Of a stretch of 40,270 nt of DNA, positions 9,528 through 18,881 are shown one piece after another. Both the position numbers and the translations under genes were made by a program. How positions within the stretch are numbered: the stretch's first letter is position 1; the number at the start of each line of letters is the position of its first letter. The stretch spans positions 1 to 40,270 of the forward strand of contig NZ_JADDUM010000158.1 of NCBI RefSeq assembly GCF_015163715.1, read 5' to 3'. The notes under the pieces were generated by a model, which ran no database searches, was not told where the DNA came from, and worked only from the letters and a program-made list of their open reading frames with translations. The DNA comes from Pseudomonas cyclaminis. GTDB lineage: Bacteria > Pseudomonadota > Gammaproteobacteria > Pseudomonadales > Pseudomonadaceae.

Positions 9528-10484
9528 ATGAAGCTGCCATTCGCTGGACGTCTTCTTGCTGTCGCTGTGCTTGCTGCCGCATCCGCCGCTTTACCCCTGT
9601 CCTCTGCATTCGCTGACGACGCCGCCAAACCCAAGGTCGGCCTGGTGATGAAGTCCCTCGCCAACGAATTCTTCGTCACCATGCAAGACGGTGCCAAGGC
9701 GTACCAGAAAGACCACGCCGCCGATTTCGACATGATCACCAACGGCATCAAGAACGAAACCGATACCAGCGCGCAGATCGACATCGTCAACCAAATGATC
9801 CTCGCCAAGGTCAACGCCATCGTCATCGCGCCTGCTGACTCCAAGGCGCTGGTCACCGTGCTGAAGAAAGCCTCCGACGCCGGTATCAAGGTCGTCAACA
9901 TCGACAACCGCCTGGACCCGGGCGTGTTGAAAAGCAAAAATCTCGAGATTCCCTTCGTCGGCCCTGACAACCGCAAAGGCTCCAAACTGGTGGGCGACTA
10001 CCTGGCCAAGCAACTGACCGCAGGCGACAAGGTCGGCATCATTGAAGGCGTACCGACCACCACCAATGCCCAGCAACGCACCGCTGGCTACAAGGATGCG
10101 ATGGACGCTGCCGGTATGAAGATCGTTTCCACCCAATCCGGCAACTGGGAAATCGACCAGGGCCAGAAAGTCGCCTCGGCCATGCTGAGCGAATACCCGG
10201 ACCTGAAGGCCTTGTTGGCCGGTAACGACAACATGGCCCTGGGCGCCGTCTCCGCCGTACGTGCGGCAGGCAAGGCGGGCAAGGTAGTGGTGGTGGGTTA
10301 CGACAATATCGAAGCGATCAAGCCGATGCTGCAGGACGGCCGCGTCCTGGCGACTGCCGACCAGGCGGCTGCCCAGCAAGCAGTGTTCGGTATCCAGAAT
10401 GCGCTCAAGCTGGTCAAGGGTGAGAAAGTCGATGCCAAAGACGGCGTGATCGAAACCCCGGTCGAACTCGTCCTCAAGAAGTAA
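9528..10484 (+). CDS. rbsB: Ribose ABC transporter, periplasmic binding protein
   Basis: This 318-residue protein captures ribose in the periplasm and delivers it to RbsC. A signal peptide of about 29 residues ends in SSAFA. The mature part has the type 1 periplasmic binding fold, with KVGLVMKSLANEFFVTMQDGAK, VNIDNRLDPG, GNDNMALGAVSAV and VVGYDNIEAIKPML at the expected spacings. Near-cognate sugars cannot be excluded, but the ribose genes that follow support the call. It is first in the operon, and a strong hairpin after its stop probably raises its mRNA level over that of rbsA. Confidence 0.93.
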   Translation: MKLPFAGRLLAVAVLAAASAALPLSSAFADDAAKPKVGLVMKSLANEFFVTMQDGAKAYQKDHAADFDMITNGIKNETDTSAQIDIVNQMILAKVNAIVIAPADSKALVTVLKKASDAGIKVVNIDNRLDPGVLKSKNLEIPFVGPDNRKGSKLVGDYLAKQLTAGDKVGIIEGVPTTTNAQQRTAGYKDAMDAAGMKIVSTQSGNWEIDQGQKVASAMLSEYPDLKALLAGNDNMALGAVSAVRAAGKAGKVVVVGYDNIEAIKPMLQDGRVLATADQAAAQQAVFGIQNALKLVKGEKVDAKDGVIETPVELVLKK

Positions 10485-10502
10485 TCCTGGCGGTACCCAA
10501 CA

Positions 10503-10527
10503 GCGCCCGCTCGTTCTGAGCGGGCGC
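10503..10527 (+). promoter_or_regulatory. Intercistronic hairpin between rbsB and rbsA
   Basis: A perfect 10-bp GC-rich stem (GCGCCCGCTC with GAGCGGGCGC) closes GTTCT. There is no T tract, so transcription probably continues. Such hairpins after binding-protein genes stabilise the upstream mRNA and give more binding protein than transporter. Confidence 0.7.
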
Positions 10528-10541
10528 CTGGAGATTTTCCT

Positions 10542-12095
10542 ATGTCATCTTCCGCCCCGAACGCTGTCCTCTCGGTCAGCGGTATCGGTAAGACCTATGC
10601 CCAACCGGTTCTGTCCGACATCACCCTCACGCTCAACCGAGGGGAGGTGCTGGCGCTGACCGGTGAGAACGGCGCAGGCAAAAGCACCTTGTCGAAGATC
10701 ATCGGCGGGTTGGTCACGCCGACCACCGGGCACATGCAATTCAATGGTCAGGATTACTGTCCCGCCAGCCGTACCCAGGCTGAAGCACTGGGCGTGCGCA
10801 TGGTCATGCAGGAACTCAACCTGCTGCCGACGCTGACCGTGGCCGAAAACCTGTTCCTGGATAACCTGCCCAGCCACTGTGGCTGGATCAGCCGCAAGCA
10901 ACTGCGCAAAGCCGCGATCGAGGCCATGGCTCAGGTCGGCCTCGACGCCATTGACCCGGACACGCTGGTCGGCAGCCTGGGCATCGGCCATCAGCAAATG
11001 GTCGAGATTGCCCGCAACCTGATTGGCGACTGCCACGTACTGATCCTCGACGAACCCACCGCCATGCTCACGGCCCGGGAAGTCGAGATGCTGTTTGAAC
11101 AAATCACCCGCCTGCAGGCTCGGGGCGTGGCGATTATCTACATTTCGCACCGGCTGGAAGAGTTGGCCCGCGTCGCCCAACGCATTGCGGTATTGCGCGA
11201 CGGCAAACTGGTCTGCGTCGAGCCGATGGCCAATTACAACAGCGAGCAACTGGTCACCTTGATGGTCGGTCGCGAGTTGGGTGAACACATCGACCTTGGC
11301 CCGCGCAGCATTGGCGGCCCGGCCCTGACCGTCAAAGGGCTGAGCCGCTCGGACAAAGTCCGCGACGTGTCCTTTGAGGTGCGTGCGGGCGAGATCTATG
11401 GCATTTCCGGCCTGATCGGCGCTGGCCGTACCGAATTGCTGCGTTTGATCTTCGGTGCTGACCTGGCCGACAGCGGCACCGTGGCCTTGGGCTCACCGGC
11501 CCGGGTGGTGAGCATTCGCTCGCCGGTGGATGCAGTGGGGCATGGCATCGCCCTGATCACTGAAGACCGCAAGGGCGAAGGCCTGCTGCTGACCCAGTCC
11601 ATCAGTGCCAATATTGCTCTGGGCAACATGCCGGAAATCTCTGGCGGCGGTGTGGTAAACAGCCGCGACGAAACCGCATTGGCCAAGCGCCAGATTGACG
11701 CCATGCGTATCCGCAGTTCCAGCCCGGCGCAACTGGTGTCAGAGCTGTCCGGCGGCAACCAGCAGAAAGTGGTGATCGGCCGCTGGATGGAGCGCGATTG
11801 CTCGGTGATGTTGTTCGACGAGCCCACCCGCGGCATCGACGTGGGTGCCAAGTTCGACATTTATGCCTTGCTCGGCGAATTGACCCGCCAAGGCAAAGCA
11901 CTGGTGGTGGTATCGAGCGACTTGCGTGAACTCATGCTCATCTGCGACCGCATCGGCGTGCTCTCTGCCGGGCGCTTGATCGAGACCTTCGAGCGCGACA
12001 GCTGGACCCAGGACGAATTGCTCGCCGCCGCCTTTGCCGGCTATCAGAAACGTGATGCGCTGCTCAATGACGCAGTGCTTAGGGATACCCCATGA
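10542..12095 (+). CDS. rbsA: Ribose ABC transporter, ATP-binding protein
   Basis: This 517-residue protein has two fused ABC domains, as usual for sugar importers of this class. The N-terminal Walker A is GENGAGKST at 41-49, the Walker B region is LILDEPTAML, and the first signature is degenerate (GIGHQQMVEIA). The C-terminal half has an altered Walker A (GLIGAGRTE), the signature LSGGNQQKVVIGRW and DEPTRGIDVGAK. Asymmetry between the halves is normal in RbsA/MglA. It powers ribose uptake through RbsC. Its end overlaps the rbsC start by 4 bases. Confidence 0.94.
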   Translation: MSSSAPNAVLSVSGIGKTYAQPVLSDITLTLNRGEVLALTGENGAGKSTLSKIIGGLVTPTTGHMQFNGQDYCPASRTQAEALGVRMVMQELNLLPTLTVAENLFLDNLPSHCGWISRKQLRKAAIEAMAQVGLDAIDPDTLVGSLGIGHQQMVEIARNLIGDCHVLILDEPTAMLTAREVEMLFEQITRLQARGVAIIYISHRLEELARVAQRIAVLRDGKLVCVEPMANYNSEQLVTLMVGRELGEHIDLGPRSIGGPALTVKGLSRSDKVRDVSFEVRAGEIYGISGLIGAGRTELLRLIFGADLADSGTVALGSPARVVSIRSPVDAVGHGIALITEDRKGEGLLLTQSISANIALGNMPEISGGGVVNSRDETALAKRQIDAMRIRSSSPAQLVSELSGGNQQKVVIGRWMERDCSVMLFDEPTRGIDVGAKFDIYALLGELTRQGKALVVVSSDLRELMLICDRIGVLSAGRLIETFERDSWTQDELLAAAFAGYQKRDALLNDAVLRDTP

Positions 12096-13069
12096 AAACC
12101 ACAACGACCCCCGGTAAAACTGGCGGCAACTTCTACGGCCTGGGTACCTATCTGGGGCTGGCGGGTGCCTTGCTCGCGATGATTGCGCTGTTTTCGGTGC
12201 TCAGCGACCACTTCCTGTCCTATGACACCTTCAGCACCCTGGCCAACCAGATCCCGGACCTGATGGTGCTGGCGGTGGGCATGACGTTCATCCTGATCAT
12301 CGGCGGTATCGACCTGTCGGTAGGCTCGGTCCTGGCGTTGGCGGCATCGGCCGTCAGCGTAGCGATCCTTGGATGGGGCTGGAGCGTATTGCCCGCCGCA
12401 CTGCTCGGCATGGGCTGTGCCGCGTTGGCCGGCACCATCACCGGCTCGATCACCGTGGCCTGGCGAATCCCTTCGTTTATCGTGTCCCTCGGCGTATTGG
12501 AAATGGCTCGGGGCGTGGCGTACCAGATGACCGGTTCGCGCACGGCCTACATCGGTGATTCGTTTGCCTGGCTGTCCAACCCGATTGCGTTCGGTATTTC
12601 ACCGTCCTTCATCATCGCCTTGCTGGTGATCATCGTTGCGCAGCTTGTACTGACGCGTACCGTGTTTGGCCGTTACCTGATCGGTATCGGCACCAACGAG
12701 GAAGCCGTGCGACTGGCAGGGATTAATCCCAAACCCTACAAGATTCTGGTGTTCAGCCTGATGGGCCTGCTGGCCGGCGTGGCCGCGTTGTTCCAGATTT
12801 CGCGCCTGGAGGCCGCAGATCCGAATGCTGGCTCCGGCCTGGAGCTGCAAGTGATCGCCGCGGTGGTGATCGGCGGCACCAGCCTGATGGGCGGGCGCGG
12901 TTCGGTGATCAGTACCTTTTTTGGTGTGTTGATTATTTCGGTATTGGCCGCAGGCCTGGCGCAGATCGGCGCCACCGAGCCCACCAAACGCATTATCACC
13001 GGTGCCGTGATCGTGATTGCGGTGGTCCTCGATACGTACCGCAGCCAACGCGCCAGTCGGCGAGCCTGA
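12092..13069 (+). CDS. rbsC: Ribose ABC transporter, permease
   Basis: This 325-residue integral membrane protein has 8-10 hydrophobic segments and forms the channel of the ribose importer. The conserved GGIDLSVGSVLALAA region and the GGTSLMGGRGS loop, typical of the RbsC/AraH family, are present. The start overlaps the rbsA stop (ATGA), and the stop is 3 bases from the rbsR start, so the genes are translationally coupled. Confidence 0.93.
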   Translation: MKTTTTPGKTGGNFYGLGTYLGLAGALLAMIALFSVLSDHFLSYDTFSTLANQIPDLMVLAVGMTFILIIGGIDLSVGSVLALAASAVSVAILGWGWSVLPAALLGMGCAALAGTITGSITVAWRIPSFIVSLGVLEMARGVAYQMTGSRTAYIGDSFAWLSNPIAFGISPSFIIALLVIIVAQLVLTRTVFGRYLIGIGTNEEAVRLAGINPKPYKILVFSLMGLLAGVAALFQISRLEAADPNAGSGLELQVIAAVVIGGTSLMGGRGSVISTFFGVLIISVLAAGLAQIGATEPTKRIITGAVIVIAVVLDTYRSQRASRRA

Positions 13070-13072
13070 GCC

Positions 13073-14094
13073 ATGGCAACGATCAAGGATGTGGCCGCGC
13101 TTGCAGGAATTTCCTACACCACCGTGTCGCATGTGGTGAACAAGACGCGCCCAGTGAGCGAGCCGGTACGGGTCAAGGTCGAAGCTGCAATCAAGCAGCT
13201 CGACTATGTGCCCAGCGCCGTCGCACGCTCGCTCAAGGCCAAGACCACAGCCACCATCGGCTTGCTGGTGCCCAACAGCCTCAACCCGTATTTTGCCGAG
13301 TTGGCGCGGGGTATCGAGGATTACTGCGAGCGCAACGGCTACTGCGTGATCCTGTGCAACTCCGACGACAACGCAGAAAAGCAGCGCAGCTATTTGCGGG
13401 TGTTGCTGGAAAAACGCATTGACGGCTTGATCGTGACTTCAGTGGGCGGCGATGACAGCGGCCTCGCCGCGGCTTGAGCGCGGTGCGCACGCCCATGGTG
13501 ATTGTCGACCGGGCGCTGGACGGCATTGATGTCGACTTGGTGCGTATCGACCATGAGGAGGGCGCTTACCTGGCGACCCGGCACTTGCTGGAGCTGGGGC
13601 ACCGGGACATCGCCTGCATCGGCGGCCCGGCCCATACCCGTGTCGCGCAAATGCGCCTGGCGGGTTACCACCGTGCGCTGCGCGAGGCAGGTGTGGAAGT
13701 CGTGGCCAATCGCACTCAGGAAAGCGACTTCACCAGCACCGGCGGTTATGCTGCTGCCGTGCAATTGCTGGCGGAAAACCCGCCCAGCGCGATTTTTGCC
13801 AGTAACGACATGATCGGCTTCGGCGTGTTGCGTGCCGCAGCCGAACGCAATATCCGCGTGCCGGGCGAGCTGTCGGTGATCGGCTTCGATGACATTCAAA
13901 TGGGCCGCTACGTGTACCCGGCGCTGACCACGGTCGGCCAGTCGATCCTGCAACTGGGCGAGATGGCCGCCGAGCTTTTACTGCGACGCATTGCAACACC
14001 CCAACTGCCGATCGATCAACGCATCGTGACGCCGAGCATCGTATTGCGCGAGTCGACGGCGCCCGTCGCCGGTGTGTTCGCGCAATACCGCTGA
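13073..14094 (+). pseudogene. rbsR: Ribose operon repressor, frameshifted
   Basis: A LacI-family repressor is split into two reading frames. The first (13073-13477, 134 residues) carries the helix-turn-helix [20 protein letters not shown], the hinge region and the first part of the sugar-binding domain. It stops at TGA (13475-13477). The second (from TTG at 13474 to 14094) continues the same domain through HEEGAYLATRHLLELGHR and DDIQMGRYVYPALTTV. Joined, they give about 340 residues, normal for RbsR. One lost base near 13472-13475 explains the break, as GCGGCCTTGAGC would read AALS. The stop comes about 40% of the way through, so a stable repressor is unlikely. A sequencing error cannot be excluded. 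Confidence 0.85.
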
Positions 14095-14117
14095 ACCGAA
14101 TTGATGAGTACTGATGT

Positions 14118-15035
14118 ATGCCAGCAAAAGTAGTGGTAGTAGGCAGCTTGAACATGGACCTGGTCACCCGCGCCAGCCGGCTGCCCCGTGCCGGTGAGAC
14201 CCTGATCGGCCAAACGTTTTCCACGGTGCCGGGCGGCAAGGGCGCCAACCAGGCCGTGGCATCGGCGCGACTGGGGGCGAGCGTGGCAATGATCGGCTGT
14301 GTTGGTACCGATGCCTACGGCGCCGAGTTGCGTGGTGCATTGCTGGTGGAAGGTATCGATTGCCAAGCCGTCAGCACCGTGGACGGTTCCAGCGGCGTGG
14401 CGTTGATCGTGGTGGATGACAGCAGCCAGAACGCGATTGTGATTGTCGCTGGCAGCAATGGTGAACTGACACCCGCATCACTGCAGGCGTCTGATGCGGT
14501 GTTGCAGGCTGCCGATGTGATCATCTGCCAGCTTGAAGTGCCGATGGATACCGTGGCGTATGCCCTCAAGCGCGGCCGCGAGCTGGGCAAGACGGTGATC
14601 CTCAATCCGGCGCCGGCCAGCGCGCCGTTGCCTGCCGATTGGTACGCCTCGGTCGACTATCTGATTCCCAACGAAAGCGAAGCCACCGCACTGAGCGGTG
14701 TGACAGTCGATTCTCTGGACAGTGCCAAAGTGGCTGCCACACAACTGATCAAGGCCGGGGCGGGCAAAGTCATTATCACCCTCGGCGCCCAAGGCGCATT
14801 GTTTGCGGATGGCAAAGGCTTTGAGCACTTGGTGGCGCCCAAGGTCAAGGCGTTGGATACCACGGCTGCCGGCGATACCTTTGTCGGTGGTTTTGCCGCG
14901 GCCCTGGCCAGCGGTAAAAGTGAAGCCGAGGCCATCCGTTTTGGCCAGGTCGCGGCAGCATTGTCAGTCACCCGTGCCGGTGCGCAACCCTCCATTCCTA
15001 CGCTGCATGACGTTCAAGGTTTTGTACCTTTATGA
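14118..15035 (+). CDS. rbsK: Ribokinase
   Basis: This 305-residue cytoplasmic PfkB-family kinase phosphorylates ribose with ATP to ribose-5-phosphate for the pentose phosphate pathway. The substrate motif GGKGANQ is at 39-45 and the C-terminal signature DTTAAGDTF at 247-255, with Asp253 as the catalytic base. Length and motifs are complete. It follows rbsR after 23 bases and overlaps rbsD by 4, so it is expressed with the operon. Confidence 0.94.
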   Translation: MPAKVVVVGSLNMDLVTRASRLPRAGETLIGQTFSTVPGGKGANQAVASARLGASVAMIGCVGTDAYGAELRGALLVEGIDCQAVSTVDGSSGVALIVVDDSSQNAIVIVAGSNGELTPASLQASDAVLQAADVIICQLEVPMDTVAYALKRGRELGKTVILNPAPASAPLPADWYASVDYLIPNESEATALSGVTVDSLDSAKVAATQLIKAGAGKVIITLGAQGALFADGKGFEHLVAPKVKALDTTAAGDTFVGGFAAALASGKSEAEAIRFGQVAAALSVTRAGAQPSIPTLHDVQGFVPL

Positions 15036-15436
15036 AAAAGACCCCTCTGCTCAATATCGCGCTGTCGCGGGTGATCGCCTCCCTGGGCCATGGCGACATT
15101 CTGGTGATCGGTGATGCAGGCTTGCCGGTGCCGCCGGGCGTCGAGTTGATCGACCTGGCATTGACCAAAGGTATTCCTGACTTCATCAGCACCTTGCGTA
15201 TCGTGCTCAGTGAGATGCAGGTGGAAAGCCACGTGCTGGCGGAGGAAATCCTGCTCAAGCAGCCACCCGCGCTGTCTGAATTGAATGTGCTGAATGAGCA
15301 GGCCGCTCTTGGCGAGCGACGTCTGCTCAGTCATGAAGCCTTCAAGCAGCTGAGCCGCCAGGCGCGGGCCGTTGTACGCACCGGCGAATGCCAGCCTTAC
15401 TGCAATATCGCGCTGGTGTCCGGCGTAACGTTCTAG
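15032..15436 (+). CDS. rbsD: D-ribose pyranase
   Basis: This 134-residue enzyme converts the pyranose form of ribose to the furanose form used by ribokinase. It opens [22 protein letters not shown], with the catalytic His in LGHGD (residue 20), and ends with [17 protein letters not shown], both typical of the RbsD/FucU family. Its start overlaps the rbsK stop (ATGA). Confidence 0.94.
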   Translation: MKKTPLLNIALSRVIASLGHGDILVIGDAGLPVPPGVELIDLALTKGIPDFISTLRIVLSEMQVESHVLAEEILLKQPPALSELNVLNEQAALGERRLLSHEAFKQLSRQARAVVRTGECQPYCNIALVSGVTF

Positions 15437-15462
15437 AGTTCCCCAACGACAAGGAGTGTTTT

Positions 15463-16484
15463 ATGCAACGTGGTATTCCAATCCTGAGAAATCTGTTTCG
15501 GAGTGTCCTGCTTTTGTCCGCGCTCACTGCTGCAAGCGCCCACGCGGCGGAAAAATCGACCTCATCATCGATACCGACCCAGGTGCCGACGATGTGGTGG
15601 CCTTGCTCTTTGCCATGGCCTCCCCGGACGAATTGAACATCCGTGCCTTGACCACCGTCGCCGGCAACGTGCGCCTGGACAAGACTTCGCGCAACGCCCG
15701 CCTGGCCCGCGAGTGGGCAGGGCGCGAGGACATCCCGGTCTACGCCGGTGCGCCAGCGCCGCTGCTGCGCAAGCCGATCTATGCCGAAAACATTCATGGC
15801 AAGGAAGGCATTTCCGGCGTCACCGTGCATGAGCCTAAAAAGGGCCTCGCCGAGGGCAATGCCGTCGATTACCTGATCAAGACCTTGCGCACCGCGAAGC
15901 CTCACAGCATCACGATTGCCATGCTTGGCCCACAGACCAACCTGGCGCTGGCATTGACCCAGGACCCGGAAATCACCCAGGGCATCAAGGAGGTAGTGGT
16001 GATGGGTGGCGCGCATTTCAATGGCGGCAATATCACGCCGGTTGCCGAGTTCAACCTGTTTGCCGACCCGATTGCGGCTGAGATTGTGCTCAAGAGTGGC
16101 GTCAAGTTGACTTATCTGCCGCTGGATGTGACCCACAAGGTGCTGACCAGTGAAGCGCGTCTGAAAAAGATCGCCGACCTCAAGAACAATGCCAGCAAGG
16201 TCGTCAGCGATATTCTCAACGAATACGTCAAAGGCGATATGGAGCACTATGGCATCCCCGGCGGCCCGGTGCATGACGCCACAGTGGTTGCCTACCTGCT
16301 CAAGCCTTCGCTGTTCAGTGGCCGCGAGGTCAATGTGGTGGTGGACAGTCGCGAGGGCCCGACTTTCGGCCAGACTATCGTCGATTGGTACGACGGCCTG
16401 AAACAACCGAAGAACGCGTTCTGGGTTGAGAACGGCGACGCCCAGGGCTTTTTCGATCTGTTGACGAGCGCCTGGCGCGTCTGA
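15463..16484 (+). pseudogene. Periplasmic inosine/uridine-preferring nucleoside hydrolase, frameshifted
   Basis: The ATG at 15463 follows AAGGAGTG and opens a good signal peptide (MQRGIPILRNLFRSVLLL... to AHAA). After GCGGCGG comes a run of five A (15551-15555), and the reading then falls out of frame. In the next frame the enzyme continues as IDLIIDTDPGADDVVALLFA, the metal-binding motif of nucleoside hydrolases, through to residue 340. Six A would restore AEKIDLIID. With the frame restored, the secreted enzyme would free ribose from nucleosides for RbsB, which fits the operon. A cytoplasmic start from GTG 15456 in the second frame gives an odd N-terminus. Slippage on the A run or a sequencing error is possible. 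Confidence 0.75.
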
Positions 16485-16497
16485 AGTAAACCGCTTG

Positions 16498-16524
16498 CCG
16501 GTCGACGTTCGTCGGCCGGTTCTT
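16498..16524 (+). terminator. Terminator of the rbs operon
   Basis: A 9-bp stem (CCGGTCGAC with GTCGGCCGG, one G-T pair) closes GTTC and is followed by TTCTTATT. It is 14 bases after the nucleoside hydrolase stop codon and overlaps the stop of the convergent small gene. Confidence 0.6.
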
Positions 16525-16735
16525 ATTCGCGCTCGGGGTTGTGTGCCCCCATATGATCGGCCGGGTACTTCTCGAATACCTGGCCGATGAAGGCTTGTGC
16601 CGCCTGGGTGCCGAGTTCCTTGACCAGCAGGTCGATACCGATGATTGCCAGTTCCTCCGGGCTTCCGGGGCTGTAGGAGCTTTGTCCTTGTGGCCACTTG
16701 GCTTTGATGTCGGCTTGCAGCGTTACGGTGGTCAT
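16523..16735 (-). CDS. Small hypothetical protein
   Basis: This 70-residue protein is not recognised as a named family. It has an acidic, amphipathic helical middle (ELAIIGIDLLVKELGTQAAQ) and no signal or membrane segment. A GAGAT stretch lies before the ATG. It stands alone between the rbs operon and another hypothetical gene. The codon pattern resembles the host's. I regard it as a plausible real gene. Confidence 0.5.
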   Translation of the reverse strand: MTTVTLQADIKAKWPQGQSSYSPGSPEELAIIGIDLLVKELGTQAAQAFIGQVFEKYPADHMGAHNPERE

Positions 16736-16889
16736 GGAAATCTCACGGGCTGAAATACGGGGGCAATGCGCTGGAGCGCGGTTCTACCGGGCGCAGTTAA
16801 GCATTTTGCGCGGTGTTTGGCACTGCTACTTAGGCATGAAGCGAGTGCTGTGCGACACTGTCCCTCTGTTTAATTGCCGGGGAAACCGT

Positions 16890-17195
16890 GTGCAAATCGA
16901 TTTGAATAACCCCGATAACCTCACCTTGGCCGCCGTACGACAATTGATCGCCAGCGCCAGTGACGACGAACACACCCAACTGCGTGTGACCAAGGCCGGG
17001 ATTGCCTACCTGTCTTCTGGAGTGGTGGGGGGCACTGACACGGATGGCCTGCTGTTTCGCCTGGAGACCTGGGCCAAGGGCTCCGGTTACGTTGGCAATG
17101 TCGCGGCGAGCGACGAGGTCTGGGTCACGCAGATTTTCAATGCCCTGCAGCAGAACTGGCCTAATCCACCGTTTGACTATATCGACATCTACTGA
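16890..17195 (+). CDS. Hypothetical protein
   Basis: This 101-residue protein is not assigned to a family. It opens with the GTG at 16890 after CGGGGAAA and reads MQIDLNNPDNLTLAAVRQLI. It ends with the aromatic-rich PPFDYIDIY. No signal peptide, membrane segment or metal motif is seen. A longer reading from 16698 has no ribosome binding site and codes for unrelated sequence. It lies between two other small genes, with no operon evidence. Confidence 0.6.
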   Translation: MQIDLNNPDNLTLAAVRQLIASASDDEHTQLRVTKAGIAYLSSGVVGGTDTDGLLFRLETWAKGSGYVGNVAASDEVWVTQIFNALQQNWPNPPFDYIDIY

Positions 17196-17339
17196 TTGCG
17201 TTCATATCTGGTCACGATTGTCCGGGCGAACGCTCGTTGAGAGTCAGGCAGACTTGCCCAACGACGGTTTACGTCTTGAAACCAATCCGCCAGACCACTG
17301 TCGCACGATCTCTGTCCATTTTTAATCATAGGAGGCTTC

Positions 17340-17660
17340 ATGCCTTGGAAGCTCGCGTCATTCGGTACTTTGTTGGCAGCACTCGCGTTGGCGGGTTGCA
17401 GCACCCCAGGTACCTCTGAGCCAGCCAAAGACACCGCCGTGACCGATGCCGGTCATAGCCGCTGTGAGTCAAAGGCTGCCGAGTTCACAATCGGCCAGAA
17501 AGCTTCGCCCCAGTTGCTGGAGCAGGCCCGTAGTCGCGCTGGTGCGCAGAATGCGCGGATCCTCAAGCCCAACGATATGATCACGCTGGAATACCGCTCC
17601 GACCGCTTGAATCTGAACACCGACGACAACCTGGTGATCACGCGCGTCAACTGCGGCTGA
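17340..17660 (+). CDS. I78-family peptidase inhibitor-like lipoprotein
   Basis: This 106-residue lipoprotein has the signal MPWKLASFGTLLAALALAGC, with lipidated Cys20. The mature part has a Cys pair, the stretch AAEFTIGQKASPQLLEQARSR and the end ITLEYRSDRLNLNTDDNLVI, then RVNCG. These elements match the I78 group of small serine-protease inhibitors. It probably protects the cell envelope from proteases. The start follows AGGAGG at 17330-17335. A terminator comes about 20 bases after the stop. Confidence 0.85.
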   Translation: MPWKLASFGTLLAALALAGCSTPGTSEPAKDTAVTDAGHSRCESKAAEFTIGQKASPQLLEQARSRAGAQNARILKPNDMITLEYRSDRLNLNTDDNLVITRVNCG

Positions 17661-17680
17661 TCGCTGCTTTTGCAGCGCCC

Positions 17681-17713
17681 ATAAAAAACCCCGTCACATG
17701 GACGGGGTTTTTT
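17681..17713. terminator. Bidirectional terminator between inhibitor and cold-shock genes
   Basis: The stem CCCCGTC/GACGGGG closes ACATG and is flanked by six A and eight T, so it works in both directions. It sits between two convergent genes. Confidence 0.9.
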
Positions 17714-17729
17714 TTAGCTCAGCGGAGAA

Positions 17730-17942
17730 TTACTCGCCGCGAACCTGTGCAGCTTGCATACCCTTTTGGCCTTTCTCAGCCACGAAGGAAACGGTCTGGC
17801 CTTCTTTCAGGCTTTTGAAACCGTCGCTTTCGATAGCTTTGAAGTGTACGAACAGGTCGTCACCGCCACCTTGAGGAGTGATGAAGCCGAAGCCTTTTTC
17901 ATCGTTGAACCATTTAACGGTGCCGGTTTGGCGATTAGACAT
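17730..17942 (-). CDS. CspA-family cold-shock protein
   Basis: This 70-residue single-stranded nucleic acid binding protein has RNP1 KGFGFI and RNP2 DLFVHF, and opens [20 protein letters not shown]. Members act as RNA chaperones; some are cold-induced and some constitutive, and the sequence does not tell which this is. The start is the ATG at 17942, giving the usual family length. A longer reading from 18053 is not supported. Confidence 0.94.
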   Translation of the reverse strand: MSNRQTGTVKWFNDEKGFGFITPQGGGDDLFVHFKAIESDGFKSLKEGQTVSFVAEKGQKGMQAAQVRGE

Positions 17943-18230
17943 GGTGTATCTCCAAGAAACATATATTTTCAGTAGTGCTGTGCTGCTCAGGCCAACTGGG
18001 CACACCGGGGTATCATAGTCGAAATGTTCGGCTTGGGAGCCCCCCCAAGGCATTGTTTGCTAATCAATAGCGTTGCGTTTAGCTGTTTTGTCGGCTGAAG
18101 GCCCCGATCTACGGGGCTTTGGCGCGAAATATCAGCTGGTAAAAAAAGCCTTAAAAGCTGCGTAATTTGTGCGAAATCGCAGTTTTCGGGCTGTTTTTAG
18201 CGCAAAACGGCCGTCTGATCGCCGGCCATC
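17943..18230. other. Cold-shock gene leader and intergenic region
   Basis: There is no gene here. It presumably holds the leader and promoter of the cold-shock gene on the minus strand. A 6-bp GC stem GCCCCG/CGGGGC at 18101-18117, with loop ATCTA, resembles a short terminator. Confidence 0.45.
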
Positions 18231-18542
18231 TTACTTTTTCTTCACGACTTTGCAGGACGAAATTGCCGCGACCGCTTTGTTTTTAAGGGGCGCGCTGGCG
18301 TTCGGATTGGTCATGAGTTCCTTGATCTCGGCAGTGGTCAATTCGGCATTGATCTTGTCGGCGCCACATTCGCAGTGCGCTTTGGCCGTTTTGCCGTCAA
18401 CGTTCTGGCTGGCGGCGGCACTGCAATCGTTGACGAAGCTGTCACGTGCGCCGGCCGGCCAGTTGGATGGGGCAGCAGCCTGCGCGCCGAGGGACAAGAA
18501 GGTCAGGGAGGCGGCGAGCGCGAGAGTAGGGGTAAAACGCAT
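18231..18542 (-). CDS. Small Cys-containing secreted protein
   Basis: This 103-residue protein has a signal peptide ending LSLGAQAA near residue 23. The mature part contains four Cys, in FVNDCSAAAS, AHCECGAD and AISSCKVV, and ends KVVKKK. Four Cys in a secreted protein suggest two disulfides. I cannot name its function. AAGGAGCAC precedes the ATG, and it stands alone. Confidence 0.75.
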   Translation of the reverse strand: MRFTPTLALAASLTFLSLGAQAAAPSNWPAGARDSFVNDCSAAASQNVDGKTAKAHCECGADKINAELTTAEIKELMTNPNASAPLKNKAVAAISSCKVVKKK

Positions 18543-18786
18543 TATGAAGTGCTCCTTTAATTCGAGGACGAACGGCGATTCTCAGTGGGTTTGAGGGCAT
18601 GCGTACAGCCCAAGTTCACTTTCGCCGCTATTTTGTCTTTGCGTAAGAAGGCGTGGGCGCGATGACCGTTCATCTGTGCTAGCATCGATGCCCTGGCCAT
18701 TTCCAGGCGCGCCATTTGCCGCCTTGCCGGTTTCTTTTTAGTTCACTCCAGTCACTCTGGTTCGATTATCGGTTGGCCGAAAGGCT

Positions 18787-18805
18787 CCTGCCGCTGTAAG
18801 GCAGG
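18787..18805 (+). promoter_or_regulatory. thrS leader hairpin 1, tRNA-Thr(UGU) anticodon-arm mimic
   Basis: The 6-bp stem CCTGCC/GGCAGG closes the 7-base loop GCTGTAA. Read as an anticodon loop, bases 34-36 are UGU (threonine) and 37-38 are AA. It lies about 95 bases before the thrS start, like the far anticodon-like domain of the E. coli thrS operator. Confidence 0.65.
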
Positions 18806-18860
18806 CGTTCATCACTGAACGGCCTGGTATTGGATCTTGTACTGGCTCATCCCAACCCAC

Positions 18861-18881
18861 GTGACCTTTGGTAGGGGTCAC
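18861..18881 (+). promoter_or_regulatory. thrS leader hairpin 2, tRNA-Thr(GGU) anticodon-arm mimic
   Basis: The 7-bp stem GTGACCT/GGGTCAC (one T-G pair) closes the 7-base loop TTGGTAG. Read as an anticodon loop it has U33, anticodon GGU (threonine) and A37. It ends five bases before the ribosome binding site AGGAGAGGAGG (18886-18896), where bound ThrRS would block ribosomes. Confidence 0.75.

Noticed and set aside
15342..16697. 451-codon open frame antisense to rbsD and the nucleoside hydrolase
   Set aside because: Antisense shadow; the plus-strand frames carry clear family motifs.
17189..17434. 81-codon minus-strand frame overlapping the I78 inhibitor gene
   Set aside because: It overlaps the signal sequence of a well supported gene and has no RBS or family motif.
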